Assembly: GCA_963700705.1 (NCBI GenBank)
Contig: CAVOYQ010000014.1
Span: 62,001-126,000, forward strand
DNA length: 64,000 nt
DNA from: JAHEFT01 sp963700705
GTDB taxonomy: Bacteria > Pseudomonadota > Gammaproteobacteria > Xanthomonadales > SZUA-36
Direction: 5' to 3'
Shown here: one piece after another, positions 35,720-44,538 of the stretch
How the letters are laid out: every line of letters begins with the position of its first letter
How positions within the stretch are numbered: the stretch's first letter is position 1
The notes under the pieces: generated by a model
What the model was told of the DNA's origin: nothing
What the model saw: only the letters and a program-made list of their open reading frames with translations
Databases searched by the model: none
Program-made: the position numbers and the translations under genes

Positions 35720-37093
35720 TCAGTTCTGTTCTGTGTTAGCGATTTGTTTCACCGGAACAAATCCCGGTCCGGAAGTAATTGCAAGCCGCGGATCGTAAAG
35801 GCTGTCAAAATTCCCCGCCTCTACTTGCACAAGGTAGGCCTCGAAGTCCGTCTTGGCGGCCTGCCAGTCAATACCCATTTTTTCCATCAGCGTTTCGGTT
35901 GCCGTGGCGTGCCAATGGGATTGAACGATCTTGTAGGGATGCGCTCCACAAGCCAGGGCCGCGAATTGCACATCGGCCAGCACGGGCAGGTTGTAGTCCT
36001 TGCCGGCGGCCTTGCCGATCCACTGGTTCTTGTCCAGCGTGGTGATGCACCCGGTGTCGTGGCCGATCATCACATCGGCATGCGCCTCTTCGACCGCGAC
36101 CTTGATCTTGCGGTCGATGGAGAAGGAACGCGTGAATTCCCGCTCGGAAATGATGTGGCGGAACCCGAAGCCGCAGCAGTCATACCAGGTGGAATAGTCG
36201 ATGACCTGGGTTCCCAGGGCTTCCATGATTCCGGTGGATACGGCCACGCGATTGCCGCCGAGGATGTTGTCATCGTAAATCGCATCCTGTGGAACCATCT
36301 TGTACACGTGACAGGCCGGGTGAATCGTTGCCCGGATGTTGCTGACATCGACGGTCTGGCGCTCGGCGATGTCGCCGCGCATCATGTGCACCCACTCGGA
36401 GTAGTGGACGATTTCTTCCGGGATCAATAATTTGCCATCGACCAGGCGGCCCAGTTTACCGAGAATTTTCTTGACGCTTTCCCGCAGCTTGGCGGAAGTC
36501 AGCAGGTAGGCCCGCACTTCCTTGTAGTTACCGAACGAGGTGCCGCAGTGCACCAGCGGAAAGAAGTAACCGTCGGGTAAGCCCTGGGCGCGCGAGGACA
36601 CATAAGCCTGGTGGAAGTTGCGCAGGAATACGGCGGCAAGACTTTCGATGTTGCCGATGCCCGAGCCGTGATAGTTCCAGGCAGTGCAGGACGTCTGGTC
36701 GGTCTCGTCCAGGTACTTGATATCCATTTCGTTCATCAGCCACAGCAGTGATGCCGGGTAACCCGGGATGTTGCCGCACTGGCCGCAGGACTTGTGGTGC
36801 CAGAGCTGGGTAGTGGGGATTTTCTTGTCCCAGCCGTAGATGGTCTTGGCGATCCGGGGCTGGTGCTCATCGTTGATGCGGTGAACGACGATCTCGCCGT
36901 CTTTTTCCAGTTCCCACATCACGTCGCGCACGTCGCTCACGCGGTCCTTGTTGACCTCCATCGAGCGCTTGTTGATGACCTGTTCCACCCAGGCCGTGGC
37001 GGTTCGCGCCTCATCGGGGCTCAGGTTGGAATCACGCCACTCGGAACCGTGGCCGGTGAAGCGTTCGCCGTTGTTGCCGTTTTCATTACTCAT
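35720..37093 (-). CDS. hdrB1: sHdrB1, heterodisulfide reductase subunit B-like
   Basis: 457 residues with one clear CCG-type set (C261, C306-C307 in YDCCGFGF, C349) and a divergent first half with other cysteines (C103, C106, C136, C183). It differs from HdrB2, which has two full CCG domains. The N-terminal 90 residues are an acidic extension. It forms a cytoplasmic complex with HdrC1 and HdrA. The 116 bp between hdrC1 and hdrB1 hold a REP-like element, which is unusual inside the operon, so hdrB1 expression may be set separately. Confidence 0.92.
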   Translation of the reverse strand: MSNENGNNGERFTGHGSEWRDSNLSPDEARTATAWVEQVINKRSMEVNKDRVSDVRDVMWELEKDGEIVVHRINDEHQPRIAKTIYGWDKKIPTTQLWHHKSCGQCGNIPGYPASLLWLMNEMDIKYLDETDQTSCTAWNYHGSGIGNIESLAAVFLRNFHQAYVSSRAQGLPDGYFFPLVHCGTSFGNYKEVRAYLLTSAKLRESVKKILGKLGRLVDGKLLIPEEIVHYSEWVHMMRGDIAERQTVDVSNIRATIHPACHVYKMVPQDAIYDDNILGGNRVAVSTGIMEALGTQVIDYSTWYDCCGFGFRHIISEREFTRSFSIDRKIKVAVEEAHADVMIGHDTGCITTLDKNQWIGKAAGKDYNLPVLADVQFAALACGAHPYKIVQSHWHATATETLMEKMGIDWQAAKTDFEAYLVQVEAGNFDSLYDPRLAITSGPGFVPVKQIANTEQN

Positions 37094-37124
37094 TCATCTC
37101 TCTCCAATAACCGGTCTTTGCCGG

Positions 37125-37213
37125 GTTCGCGGATAGCGCAGGCAATGAAGCGAGGACGGTTTCGCCGCAGGCGAAGAAGAACTCGCGGAATGCCATAGCG
37201 CGTCCGCTCCTAC
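37125..37213 (-). repeat. REP-like element inside the hdr operon
   Basis: Its body (from about 37132, GATAGCGCAGGCAATG) matches the body of the element at 26344-26420. Its end, TAGGAGCGGACG on the minus strand, supplies the hdrC1 stop codon (37212-37210). It could form a hairpin between hdrC1 and hdrB1. Confidence 0.65.
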
Positions 37214-37950
37214 GCTTGTTCGTCTTCCCAATCCGCCAGGTCTTCGCGTTTCTCGTCCATGATATCCAGTATCACGTCGTACAGGTTTTCGTCGATGGTC
37301 TCGAGCTGGTCGAGGACGCCGGTTTCTTCCCAGATCGTATACAGCTCAATCGAGGTCGTCAGATTGACTTCCCAGGCGGTTGCGGTCGTATTCAGGGTCG
37401 GCATCGGAATGGCCCTGCGCAGCACTTCGAGCGGCGCCTTGATCTTGGATATGTTCGGACCCCAGTCGGGAAAACCATCGGCGTTGATCATGTCCGGCGA
37501 CAACTGGTTGCCGGTGGAGATCAGCTTCAACATGACCCGGCTGAATGGTCTGAGCACGTTTTTCGCCGATTCCATTCCGTGCTTGATGGCGGCCTCCCGC
37601 ATCAGCATGATCAAGCCACCGGGTGAGTTTTCGAACGGGCAACGCGCGGCGCAGGTGTAGCACTGGGCGCAGGCCCAGATTTTTTCCTGCATGGCGTCGT
37701 AAATACCCTCGAGGTTCTCCGTCCAGAGCAGCTGGACAATTTCGCGCGGGCTGAAATCGTAATAGTGTGCGGCGGGACAGGTTGCCGTGCAGATACCGCA
37801 GTTCAGACAGCCGTTGAGTTCATGGTCGAAACGGATATCCGCCTGGATGTCCTGGAAAATTTCTTCCATTTTCCCGCGGCTGATGACCGGACTGTCGGAT
37901 ACCGGATCGCCGATGAATTCCTGGATTCTGCTTGAATGCGCGTGCTCCAT
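37210..37950 (-). CDS. hdrC1: sHdrC1, heterodisulfide reductase subunit C-like
   Basis: 246-residue iron-sulfur protein with two [4Fe-4S] motifs, CLNCGICTATCP (C48-C58) and CAQCYTCAARCP (C94-C104). An acidic C-terminal tail (DIMDEKREDLADWEDE) follows. First hdr gene of the operon, downstream of dsrE by about 48 bp. It passes electrons within the sHdr complex; the final acceptor is not known from the sequence. The stop codon is embedded in the REP-like repeat. Confidence 0.93.
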   Translation of the reverse strand: MEHAHSSRIQEFIGDPVSDSPVISRGKMEEIFQDIQADIRFDHELNGCLNCGICTATCPAAHYYDFSPREIVQLLWTENLEGIYDAMQEKIWACAQCYTCAARCPFENSPGGLIMLMREAAIKHGMESAKNVLRPFSRVMLKLISTGNQLSPDMINADGFPDWGPNISKIKAPLEVLRRAIPMPTLNTTATAWEVNLTTSIELYTIWEETGVLDQLETIDENLYDVILDIMDEKREDLADWEDEQA

Positions 37951-37998
37951 GTTTCTCCTGTGCCGGTTATTCCTGCTGGATTACCCGGCTTTTACCAG

Positions 37999-38376
37999 TT
38001 AGTAGGTTAACACCCTGCAATCTTCCTCCATGACCTGTTCGATCAGGTGCGCGCCGCCGACGATTCCCTCGCACTCCGGAATCAGGTCGTCGGTGGTCAT
38101 GTCAAAAAGGTCGAGATTGGGGGAGCAGCAGTAAAATTTGGCGCCGGCGTCATGGGCGTCCTTGATGAAGTCGTACACTGACTTGGGCGATCCTTCTTTT
38201 ACGAACAACTTCTCGGCAACGCCTTTTTTCATCAGCCGCCCTGAGGTGGCGGTGCAAATCACGTCGACTTCATATTCCATCGCCGCGGCAACGGTTGCCT
38301 GGAAGATGGGCGCCCCAAGTTCCTCGCCGTTCCGGGTGTCTGTGTTGGCCATCACGATAATGAGTTTTTCTGCCAT
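37999..38376 (-). CDS. dsrE: DsrE-family sulfur carrier of the sHdr locus
   Basis: 125-residue cytoplasmic DsrE/F-like protein (LIIVMANTDTRNGEELGAPIF start). The likely persulfide-carrying cysteine is in FYCCSPNLDLFD (C83/C84). Such proteins relay sulfane sulfur together with TusA in sulfur oxidisers. It is the promoter-proximal gene of the hdr operon, with its own AT-rich promoter 30-60 bp upstream and a 178-bp gap from the lipoate genes. The start is the ATG at 38376 with a GGA-rich stretch upstream. Confidence 0.9.
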   Translation of the reverse strand: MAEKLIIVMANTDTRNGEELGAPIFQATVAAAMEYEVDVICTATSGRLMKKGVAEKLFVKEGSPKSVYDFIKDAHDAGAKFYCCSPNLDLFDMTTDDLIPECEGIVGGAHLIEQVMEEDCRVLTY

Positions 38377-38407
38377 TTTTCCGCCGTCCTTTTTTCGTGG
38401 GTCTGTA

Positions 38408-38437
38408 ATATTACGATAGTCTAATGTAATAATCCAA
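38408..38437 (-). promoter_or_regulatory. Promoter and candidate operator for dsrE-hdr operon
   Basis: On the minus strand, -35 TTGGAT (38437-38432), 18-bp spacer, -10 TAATAT (38413-38408). The inverted repeat ATTAC-N11-GTAAT (38410-38430) covers the spacer and has TTAGA (minus strand, 38424-38420) at its centre, like the palindromes at 21880 and 51217. This makes repression by an ArsR-type persulfide sensor plausible. Confidence 0.55.
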
Positions 38438-38554
38438 CTCTATGGTGTCTCGCTTCCCTGCTCCGGCTGCAAGCAGCCGAAGGCGGCTGCGCTCGACTAC
38501 ATAATCGGACCGTCCCTCTGGCTCCGCCAACCGGTCCGGATCAGGGATCGTTAA

Positions 38555-39280
38555 CTAACCTTTTAATTCTAGCGGAATGCGCCGCCGGGTTTGCATCAAA
38601 CCGGTTACCTTGATGACCCCCGTCATGATCGACACCAGGGCGTCTTCGACTTCGCGCATCATCAACTGCATTTGCTGCAGCCTCGGCGCCGGGTTCTCCG
38701 GTGATTCTTCAAATTCCATGATCAGGTCTTCTGCCATGGCGGTCTTGAAGCCGGGGTGGCCAGTAAACCCCAGCGCGTTTTTTCCCAGCTGAAAAATGGC
38801 TGCCCGTCCGGCTTCATCCTCTGCCAGCACGCGGGCATTGGCGGGCAGTACCGGGCGGTCCCGCATATAGCTGATGTGCGGGAACCGCTCGGGCAGGAAG
38901 CCTTCCAGCGCGTCCGGCTCCACGGCCCGGGCGTAGCCGACAGCAAATTCCAGCGCGGATTGCTCGGAGCTTCCGCCGCCGGCAATCGCCAGGATTTGAG
39001 CGCCCAGGCCAATTCCGACCACCGGCTTGCCCTGGTCCAGCATGTCACGGGTCAGCCGGATCTCCTGTTCAAGTGTGGGCACGTCGCGCCCGCCCGCACT
39101 GCCCCAGGGGCCGCCACCCAACAGGAAAAGTCCGTCGCAGACATCCCCGGCCTGGGGCACCGAACCCTTTTCGGTGAAGGGCCGGAAGTACCTGAAGCGG
39201 ATGCGCCGGCCTTCCAGGTGGTCCTCCATCAGGCCAAGATAATCGGCGGAGGTGTGCTGAACCACGTTCAGAATGTTCAT
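38555..39280 (-). CDS. Class I glutamine amidotransferase-like protein lacking the catalytic Cys
   Basis: 241 residues with the class I GATase fold (FLLGGGPWGSAGG, then KPVVGIGLGAQILAIAGG). In active members the nucleophile elbow reads G-I/V-C-L/F-G; here residue 91 is Gly (codon GGC), so glutaminase activity is not expected. The later triad region reads TGHPGF where active enzymes have His-Pro-Glu. The start ATG overlaps the ligase stop (TGATG), coupling it to the lipoate genes. It may be a scaffold or substrate-binding partner in lipoate assembly; its function is unknown. Confidence 0.78.
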   Translation of the reverse strand: MNILNVVQHTSADYLGLMEDHLEGRRIRFRYFRPFTEKGSVPQAGDVCDGLFLLGGGPWGSAGGRDVPTLEQEIRLTRDMLDQGKPVVGIGLGAQILAIAGGGSSEQSALEFAVGYARAVEPDALEGFLPERFPHISYMRDRPVLPANARVLAEDEAGRAAIFQLGKNALGFTGHPGFKTAMAEDLIMEFEESPENPAPRLQQMQLMMREVEDALVSIMTGVIKVTGLMQTRRRIPLELKG

Positions 39281-40353
39281 CAACCGGCCACCGCGTTTTC
39301 CAGCGAAGCGATGAAGTCCTCCGGCGACACCGACAGCACTTCGACCCCGGCTTCCTGGAAAAATGCCCGAACCACGCCGGGAAGGTCCTCCAGGTATACC
39401 CCCCGCAAACGGGATTCCAGGTCGTAGATGACCCGTGGCGGCGTGATGAAGAAGTCGCCGGTGATCAGGGCCGCGCGCACGCGGTTCTGGGCCGGCCCCT
39501 CCAGCCGGAGATAGCTGGTGATCACCCCGCCCGGACTGGACTGCCGGCCGGTGAGGTCGCCCCGCGCGGCCGGAGGCTCTTCGATCCCGGCGACAAAATC
39601 CTCGGTGCCGATTTCATCACGGTACAAACGGTCCGCTTCAGACCGTTCTTCAGCGGTCAGTTCTCCATGCATCATTTCCAGGCCGAAGTGTTCGGAAAAT
39701 GCGCCCGTGAGCGCCGACTGGATTTGTGGCAGGCCGGGCGTTGCCTCGCCCAGCAGTTCACGCAGCGTCACGATGCGCTGAGCGGCCGAGTCGAGCTGGC
39801 GCTTTTCGAGCTTGGCCTGCGGCACGCGCAGGGCTGAGACCATTACTTGCGGGTTCATGTCCACCAGTACCGTGCCCTGGTAAAACAGCGTGTCGCCGTC
39901 AAAAAAGCCGCCGGTGCCGCTGATTTTGCGTCCATCCACCTCGATGTCATTGCGTGGCCTGAAACGCGCTTGCACGCCTAGCCGGCTGATACCGTCCGCG
40001 GCTGCTTCGCAAATCTCCCGGGTCAATTCAGGCATCGATTTAACGCCGAGCGTGGCGCGGTGAATGGCCAGTTCCCAGCCCAGCAGCCCGGGCTCCATGA
40101 AAATGGCGCCGCCGCCGGTGATCCGCCGGGCCACGCCGATCCCGTTTTCGCGGCAGTATTCGAGGTTGATTTCCTGTCCCAATGCCTGGTGACGGCCGAC
40201 CAGGACGGTCGGCGGAAAGCGCAAAAACCTCAGGGTATCCGGTATCCGGTTATCCTGGTGCGCCTCGACGATGGCCTGGCCAATCGCGATATTCAGGCGC
40301 CCTTCCATGACGCCGGTGTCCAGCACCCTGAGGTTCAAGGCGTCACGCTTCAC
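39280..40353 (-). CDS. Lipoate-protein ligase-like protein (sLpl type) of the sHdr locus
   Basis: 357 residues, BPL/LplA/LipB fold: FLRFPPTVLVGRHQALGQEIN, the RRITGGGAIFMEPGLLGWEL loop that binds lipoyl/octanoyl-AMP, RPRNDIEVDGRKISGTGGF and QGTVLVDM. A C-terminal accessory domain (about 240-350) is present, as in the LplA-LplB-like sLpl(AB). It should attach octanoate or lipoate to LbpA. It starts with GTG overlapping the stop of the radical-SAM gene (GTGA). Location in the sHdr cluster favours a dedicated ligase over general lipoate salvage. Confidence 0.87.
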   Translation of the reverse strand: MKRDALNLRVLDTGVMEGRLNIAIGQAIVEAHQDNRIPDTLRFLRFPPTVLVGRHQALGQEINLEYCRENGIGVARRITGGGAIFMEPGLLGWELAIHRATLGVKSMPELTREICEAAADGISRLGVQARFRPRNDIEVDGRKISGTGGFFDGDTLFYQGTVLVDMNPQVMVSALRVPQAKLEKRQLDSAAQRIVTLRELLGEATPGLPQIQSALTGAFSEHFGLEMMHGELTAEERSEADRLYRDEIGTEDFVAGIEEPPAARGDLTGRQSSPGGVITSYLRLEGPAQNRVRAALITGDFFITPPRVIYDLESRLRGVYLEDLPGVVRAFFQEAGVEVLSVSPEDFIASLENAVAG

Positions 40354-41613
40354 TGTACCAGTCGATGCGGGATATCCAGCTGTTTGCGGATTTTCTTGAT
40401 GTCTTTCCGGTCCGGCTGGAACGGGAAACTCGCGATATCACTGGGGGGCGAATCCCCGTACGGCCGGTCGCAGGCCGAGATGTCATCCTGGAACTTACCC
40501 GGACAGCCGGACGTCCTGAAGGGCAGACCCTGATCGATGATGTCGTCGAGTTCTCCGCCGGGTAAGCCAAAATCCGTAACCCGCCCACGGTCGTCGAATT
40601 TCATGTGCTCGACACGTGCATCGCAATAATCGAGCAAATAGCGGCCGAGCTGAACCCGCCGCCACTGGTCACGCGGGGTGGCTGGCAGATGATCCATCAG
40701 GGAGCCTTTTTCCGGGAAAAAGCAGAACATGTGGTTGTGGCCACCCAGATCGACGATTTTCTGCGCAAGGCTCAGCACATCATGTTCGGTTTCACCCATG
40801 CCAACGATGATGTGCACGCCAAACTTCTGCGGACCGAAAACATCCTTCGCATCCATCAGCACTTCCCAGTATTTATCCCATTTATGCGGAGATTGCACGC
40901 CCTTGCCGCGGGTCCGGTCGAACAGCGCAGGGGTTGCCGCATCCAGCGCGACCGTGAATATGTCTGCCCCCAGGTCCTTCAGCCGCTGGACGTCCGTGCG
41001 CCCCATCGTCGTCGGGTTCGACAGGATGGACACCGGGATCAGGTCCGGATCGATCCGGTCCGTCCATTTTTTCAGCACCGACGACGGTATCGGCGTCGGA
41101 TCGGGGGTGGGTGATCATCGAGATACACATGCGGTGGAAGGGGCTGTTTTCGCCGTCGCTGGCGACTTTGTCGACCACGACTTCCATCGGCACAGCCGGC
41201 CAGTCGACGCGAATGAAGTTCCGGTCGGCATAGTTGCGTTCGGCTTCGCGGTGGCGCGCCAGCCCGCAATAGGCGCAGTTGGCCCGGCAGCCCTCGGGAT
41301 AGGTCAGCAGCAGGTTCAGGCAGCGCGTGCAGGAACAACGGTACATCCGGCCGGTCGTGACACCCAGCGTGATGGCTGCAGCGGTCGACATCTGCACGTA
41401 TTCCGGAGAACGCATATTTGGCGTCAGTATGTTGTAATCCGGGCGATAGACACCCTCCGGTTCGATGTTCTGCGTCTTCACCAGGGCGCCGTTTTGCCGG
41501 TCTTTCGGCGTTTTGCCGGGCAGGCGCGGCTCCATGATTTCGTAGGGATTGAAGTCCAGGCCATTACGGCCTTTTTCAGCCGGCTGCGCGCCTTCGGTTT
41601 TTACACAACTCAT
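40350..41613 (-). CDS. lipS: Radical SAM lipoyl synthase (LipS1/LipS2 type), one frameshift
   Basis: Radical SAM enzyme for sulfur insertion into the octanoyl group on LbpA. The Cys-rich region CSCTRCLNLLLTYPEGCRANCAYCGL (about 95-120) contains both an auxiliary-cluster-like motif and the SAM CxxxCxxC. The chain continues to THP, where an extra base in the G5 run at 41103-41107 shifts the frame. The second part begins SVLKKWTDRIDPDLIPVSIL and includes GVHIIVGMGETEHD and a C-terminal RTSGCPG. Corrected length is about 420 residues. Paired with the next radical SAM gene; which is LipS1 and which LipS2 I cannot decide. Confidence 0.82.
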
Positions 41614-41664
41614 TGATCTTCTCCATAAGGGCCTGTAAACACCACTTGCATCATCACTGCCGCG

Positions 41665-42717
41665 TCAGGCGGCGCAACTGGTTCTCGCCATCGTCGCGAT
41701 GCTGGTGGTGCCGCTGGTCTGACCCAGCTTGATCGAACAACAGGCGTGCGCCTGGTGGAATGGCCGCCCGGCCATATCGGCAACCGCCACCGCGCCGTCG
41801 GCCGGAAAGGCGATCCCGTCCAGCCCCGCCATCACGGCGTAGGCATCGGTCACCCGTTTGTGCATGCCGGGCGGCCGGGCACAACCCAGCAGCACCTGGC
41901 GGTCCGGCAGGCGCCGGCGCGACTCGAGAAATATCCGGCCCACGTCGCGCGTGTCCGGTGTGACAAACGTGCCGGGTTTTGCATAGAAAGGCATGATGAC
42001 CACCAGCACCAGCGCCTTGGTGTCGTGGCGGCTCAGTATGTCCAGCGCGTTCTCTTCACCGAGGATTCGTCCGTAATGCAGGCCGATCACGATGTGCGGG
42101 GAAATCTGCATGGACGTGGCGCACAAGGCTTCAACGGTGGCCTCGAAATCATCCACCGGCCGGTCCAGGTGATAGACCTCGCGAATGGTTTCTTCCGCCC
42201 CGATGATGTCGAGCATCGCGACATCAACTCCTGCCGCTTCCATTTCCCGGGCGCCGGCATGGTCGGTCAGCGCGGTGTGAATGGCGACGCGCAACCGGGG
42301 AAAATCCCGCTTCAGCTTCTCTATCACCGGGTAGAACCGGGAATAGTTGATTTCATTTCGCTTGTTGGAGCCGCCTGATAGCAGAAATCCCTGCAAATCC
42401 TCGGTTTCGATCAGTTGGCGAACCTTTTTGTCGAGGATTTCCGGCTTGACCGCCGGGATCATCGGCTCGAGGATCTTGGCTTCGCAGTGATCGCACATCA
42501 GGGCGCACCCGGCGGCCGTTATGGAAAACGCAGGAAAACTGTTTTTCCCGCAGCTCTGCAATTCCGAGCTTTCGTACTCTTTGAACGTCGGCGTGGAAAA
42601 CCGCACCATCCGTTGCGCATTGGACGCCGAGAAACGTTCCATCTCGGCGACCAGCGCCGCATCGAATTCCGCGTCTTCCAGTGCTTCGATTTCCCGCAGG
42701 GACTCAAACCATGTCAT
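41665..42717 (-). CDS. lipS: Second radical SAM lipoyl synthase-like protein (LipS1/LipS2 type)
   Basis: 350 residues. The radical SAM cluster motif is AAGCALMCDHCEAKIL (about 70-83), followed by FLLSGGSNKRNEINYSRFYPVI and ISPHIVIGLHYGRI, as in biotin-synthase-like proteins. C-terminal cysteines (LLGCARPPGMHK and HACCSIKLG) could hold an auxiliary cluster. In sulfur oxidisers and archaea two such proteins act together to make lipoate, replacing LipA. The gap to the next gene is about 50 bp. Specific assignment is tentative. Confidence 0.8.
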   Translation of the reverse strand: MTWFESLREIEALEDAEFDAALVAEMERFSASNAQRMVRFSTPTFKEYESSELQSCGKNSFPAFSITAAGCALMCDHCEAKILEPMIPAVKPEILDKKVRQLIETEDLQGFLLSGGSNKRNEINYSRFYPVIEKLKRDFPRLRVAIHTALTDHAGAREMEAAGVDVAMLDIIGAEETIREVYHLDRPVDDFEATVEALCATSMQISPHIVIGLHYGRILGEENALDILSRHDTKALVLVVIMPFYAKPGTFVTPDTRDVGRIFLESRRRLPDRQVLLGCARPPGMHKRVTDAYAVMAGLDGIAFPADGAVAVADMAGRPFHQAHACCSIKLGQTSGTTSIATMARTSCAA

Positions 42718-42769
42718 ATTCGTTCCACTTTATCGTCATGGAGTCTTTGCATCATTGATCAGCGGCTCC

Positions 42770-43906
42770 TTAATTCAATACCAGGCCGGGGAGTCGACTG
42801 ACTGCCTCCCTGACCGGTCCGTCATTCCGCGGGTCTTCCAGGCTCGTGATCCAGTTTCCGGGTACTTCGTCTTCGTCGATCAGATCACATTCAAGACCCG
42901 AGAGGAATGACCGGGCTTCGGGCGGAAGCGTCGAAGGCAGAACCTGTTTGCTCAGGCGCCCCCATAAACCGCTCCAGCAGCGTACGACCGTCCAGGGATT
43001 ATAACCGCCTCCGCCCAGGACCACTGACCGCTCACTATCCTGCACCAGTTTTTCAACCGCTGTCCACAAGCCGGTATTACTCAGTGCCATGCGCGACAGG
43101 GGATCGCCGGCCAGCCCGTCCGCGCCGCAGGTGATCACCAGCGCGCCGGGCTGGAATCCACCGGCCAGCGGTAACACGGCGTTTTCGATCAGGTAGTCCA
43201 GTTCATTATCGTTGAAACCCGCCGGCACCGGCAGATTCCGGGCGCTGCCTAATCCGCGGTCATCCACCAGCCCGGAATGCGGCCAGCGTTTTTCCTCGTG
43301 GATGGAAATGGTCAGCACGCGGGCATCATCCGCGAACGCATCCTGCACGCCGTCCCCGTGGTGCGCATCCAGGTCAACGTAGAGCACCCGGTCGATGCCG
43401 AGCTCCAGGAACCTGAGGATGGCGAAAACCGGGTCGTTGAAATAGCAGAAACCGCTGGCTCGGCCCGCCCGCCCATGGTGGGTGCCGCCGGAGGGGTGAA
43501 AGACCACCCGCCCGTCCATGGCCAGTTCAGCGGCCAGTATGGAACCCCCAACCGCCGTGGACGCGCGCCGGAACAGACCGGGAAAAAGTGGATTCTCCCG
43601 GGTTCCGATACGATAACGCTCCCGCACCTCCGGGCTGACACTGCCTTTTTCGTCTGCTTCGATCAGGGCATCGATGTAATCGGCATGGTGGAATTTCTTT
43701 AACTGGTCGACGCCCGCCCGCGGGCTCTGCCTGAACTGTTCGTGATCGAACCACCCGAGCATCTGACACAGGTCCACTACCCCGGAGACTCGAATGATGG
43801 ACAGCGGATGATGCTTGCCGAAAGCCGCTTCACGATAGACGTCACTGCCGACAAACAGGGCTTTTCCGGCTTGTCCCGGATGAATATTTTGGGCGTTTCG
43901 ATGCAT
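42770..43906 (-). CDS. Histone deacetylase / acetoin utilisation (AcuC)-like amidohydrolase
   Basis: About 378 residues with zinc-dependent deacetylase motifs: HPSGGTHHGRAGRASGFCYFND (two His of the charge relay), DLDAHHGDGVQ (metal ligands) and GGGGYNPWTVVRCW near the end. The start at 43906 (MHRNAQNIHPG) fits the family. An ATG at 43963 has GGGGAG 7 nt upstream, but that reading would carry the dsrE2 promoter inside it. Its role next to sulfur-oxidation genes is unclear: deacetylation of acyl-lysine on a pathway protein is one possibility, inferred only from position. Confidence 0.83.
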   Translation of the reverse strand: MHRNAQNIHPGQAGKALFVGSDVYREAAFGKHHPLSIIRVSGVVDLCQMLGWFDHEQFRQSPRAGVDQLKKFHHADYIDALIEADEKGSVSPEVRERYRIGTRENPLFPGLFRRASTAVGGSILAAELAMDGRVVFHPSGGTHHGRAGRASGFCYFNDPVFAILRFLELGIDRVLYVDLDAHHGDGVQDAFADDARVLTISIHEEKRWPHSGLVDDRGLGSARNLPVPAGFNDNELDYLIENAVLPLAGGFQPGALVITCGADGLAGDPLSRMALSNTGLWTAVEKLVQDSERSVVLGGGGYNPWTVVRCWSGLWGRLSKQVLPSTLPPEARSFLSGLECDLIDEDEVPGNWITSLEDPRNDGPVREAVSRLPGLVLN

Positions 43907-43927
43907 GAACGGCCAATAGTATTCGAT

Positions 43928-43956
43928 TTTACTAATAAATGAAAACTGTATATAAT
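43928..43956 (+). promoter_or_regulatory. Sigma70 promoter of dsrE2-tusA
   Basis: -35 TTTACT (43928-43933), 17-bp spacer, -10 TATAAT (43951-43956), 40 bp upstream of the dsrE2 start. The imperfect palindrome ATTTTACTAATAAAT (43926-43940) overlaps the -35 and may be an operator. Confidence 0.65.
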
Positions 43957-43995
43957 CAGACATTATTTTCTCCCCTTTCCGGAGGTCTCAAGACC

Positions 43996-44505
43996 ATGTC
44001 AGACGCAACAGGCGGCAACGCGATCAACCCCAACACCATGTCCATCATCGTTACCAAGGGCAGCCTGGATTGGGCTTATCCTCCGTTCATTCTCGGCACC
44101 ACGGCAGCGGCCATGGGTCTTGACGTCACGATGTTCTTTACCTTCTACGGCCTGCCGCTGCTGCTGAAGAAAATGGACCTGAAAGTCACGCCACTGGGCA
44201 ATGCGGCAATGAAAATGCCGATGATGGGCGGACACATGGTCATGCCCAACCTGGTTGCGGCCATTCCCGGTGTGGACGCAATGGCTTCCAAGATGATGAA
44301 GAACCTGATCAAGAAAAATGGCGTAGCGACGATCGAAGAACTGCGCGACCTCGCGGTTGAGGCTGATGTGCGCATGATTGGTTGCCAGATGACGATGGAC
44401 CTGTTCGATTACAGCGCCAAGGACATGATCGACGGCATTGAAGTGGGCGGCGCGGCAACCTATATCGAAGTTGCCACAAAATCACACATTAACCTGTTCA
44501 TCTGA
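43996..44505 (+). CDS. dsrE2: DsrE2-like sulfur-transfer protein
   Basis: 169 residues of the DsrE/F/H-like family: IIVTKGSLDWAYPPFILGTTAAAMG, then FFTFYGLPLLLKKMDLKV, and a conserved cysteine in VRMIGCQMTMDLFDYS (about residue 130). Hydrophobic stretches suggest membrane association, as in DsrE2 of purple sulfur bacteria, where rhd-tusA-dsrE2 are clustered. The start has GGAGG 10 nt upstream. It should accept and pass sulfane sulfur with TusA, encoded 33 bp downstream. An upstream in-frame start at 43939 precedes the -10 box and is rejected. Confidence 0.88.
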   Translation: MSDATGGNAINPNTMSIIVTKGSLDWAYPPFILGTTAAAMGLDVTMFFTFYGLPLLLKKMDLKVTPLGNAAMKMPMMGGHMVMPNLVAAIPGVDAMASKMMKNLIKKNGVATIEELRDLAVEADVRMIGCQMTMDLFDYSAKDMIDGIEVGGAATYIEVATKSHINLFI

Positions 44506-44538
44506 CACGACTAAAGATCTTTAAAAAAGGAAACCAAT

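Noticed and set aside
43907..43963. Upstream start of the AcuC-like gene at 43963
   Set aside because: A good RBS-like GGGGAG precedes it, but the region holds the dsrE2 -35/-10 boxes and the translated residues are unlike the family. Kept only as an alternative.
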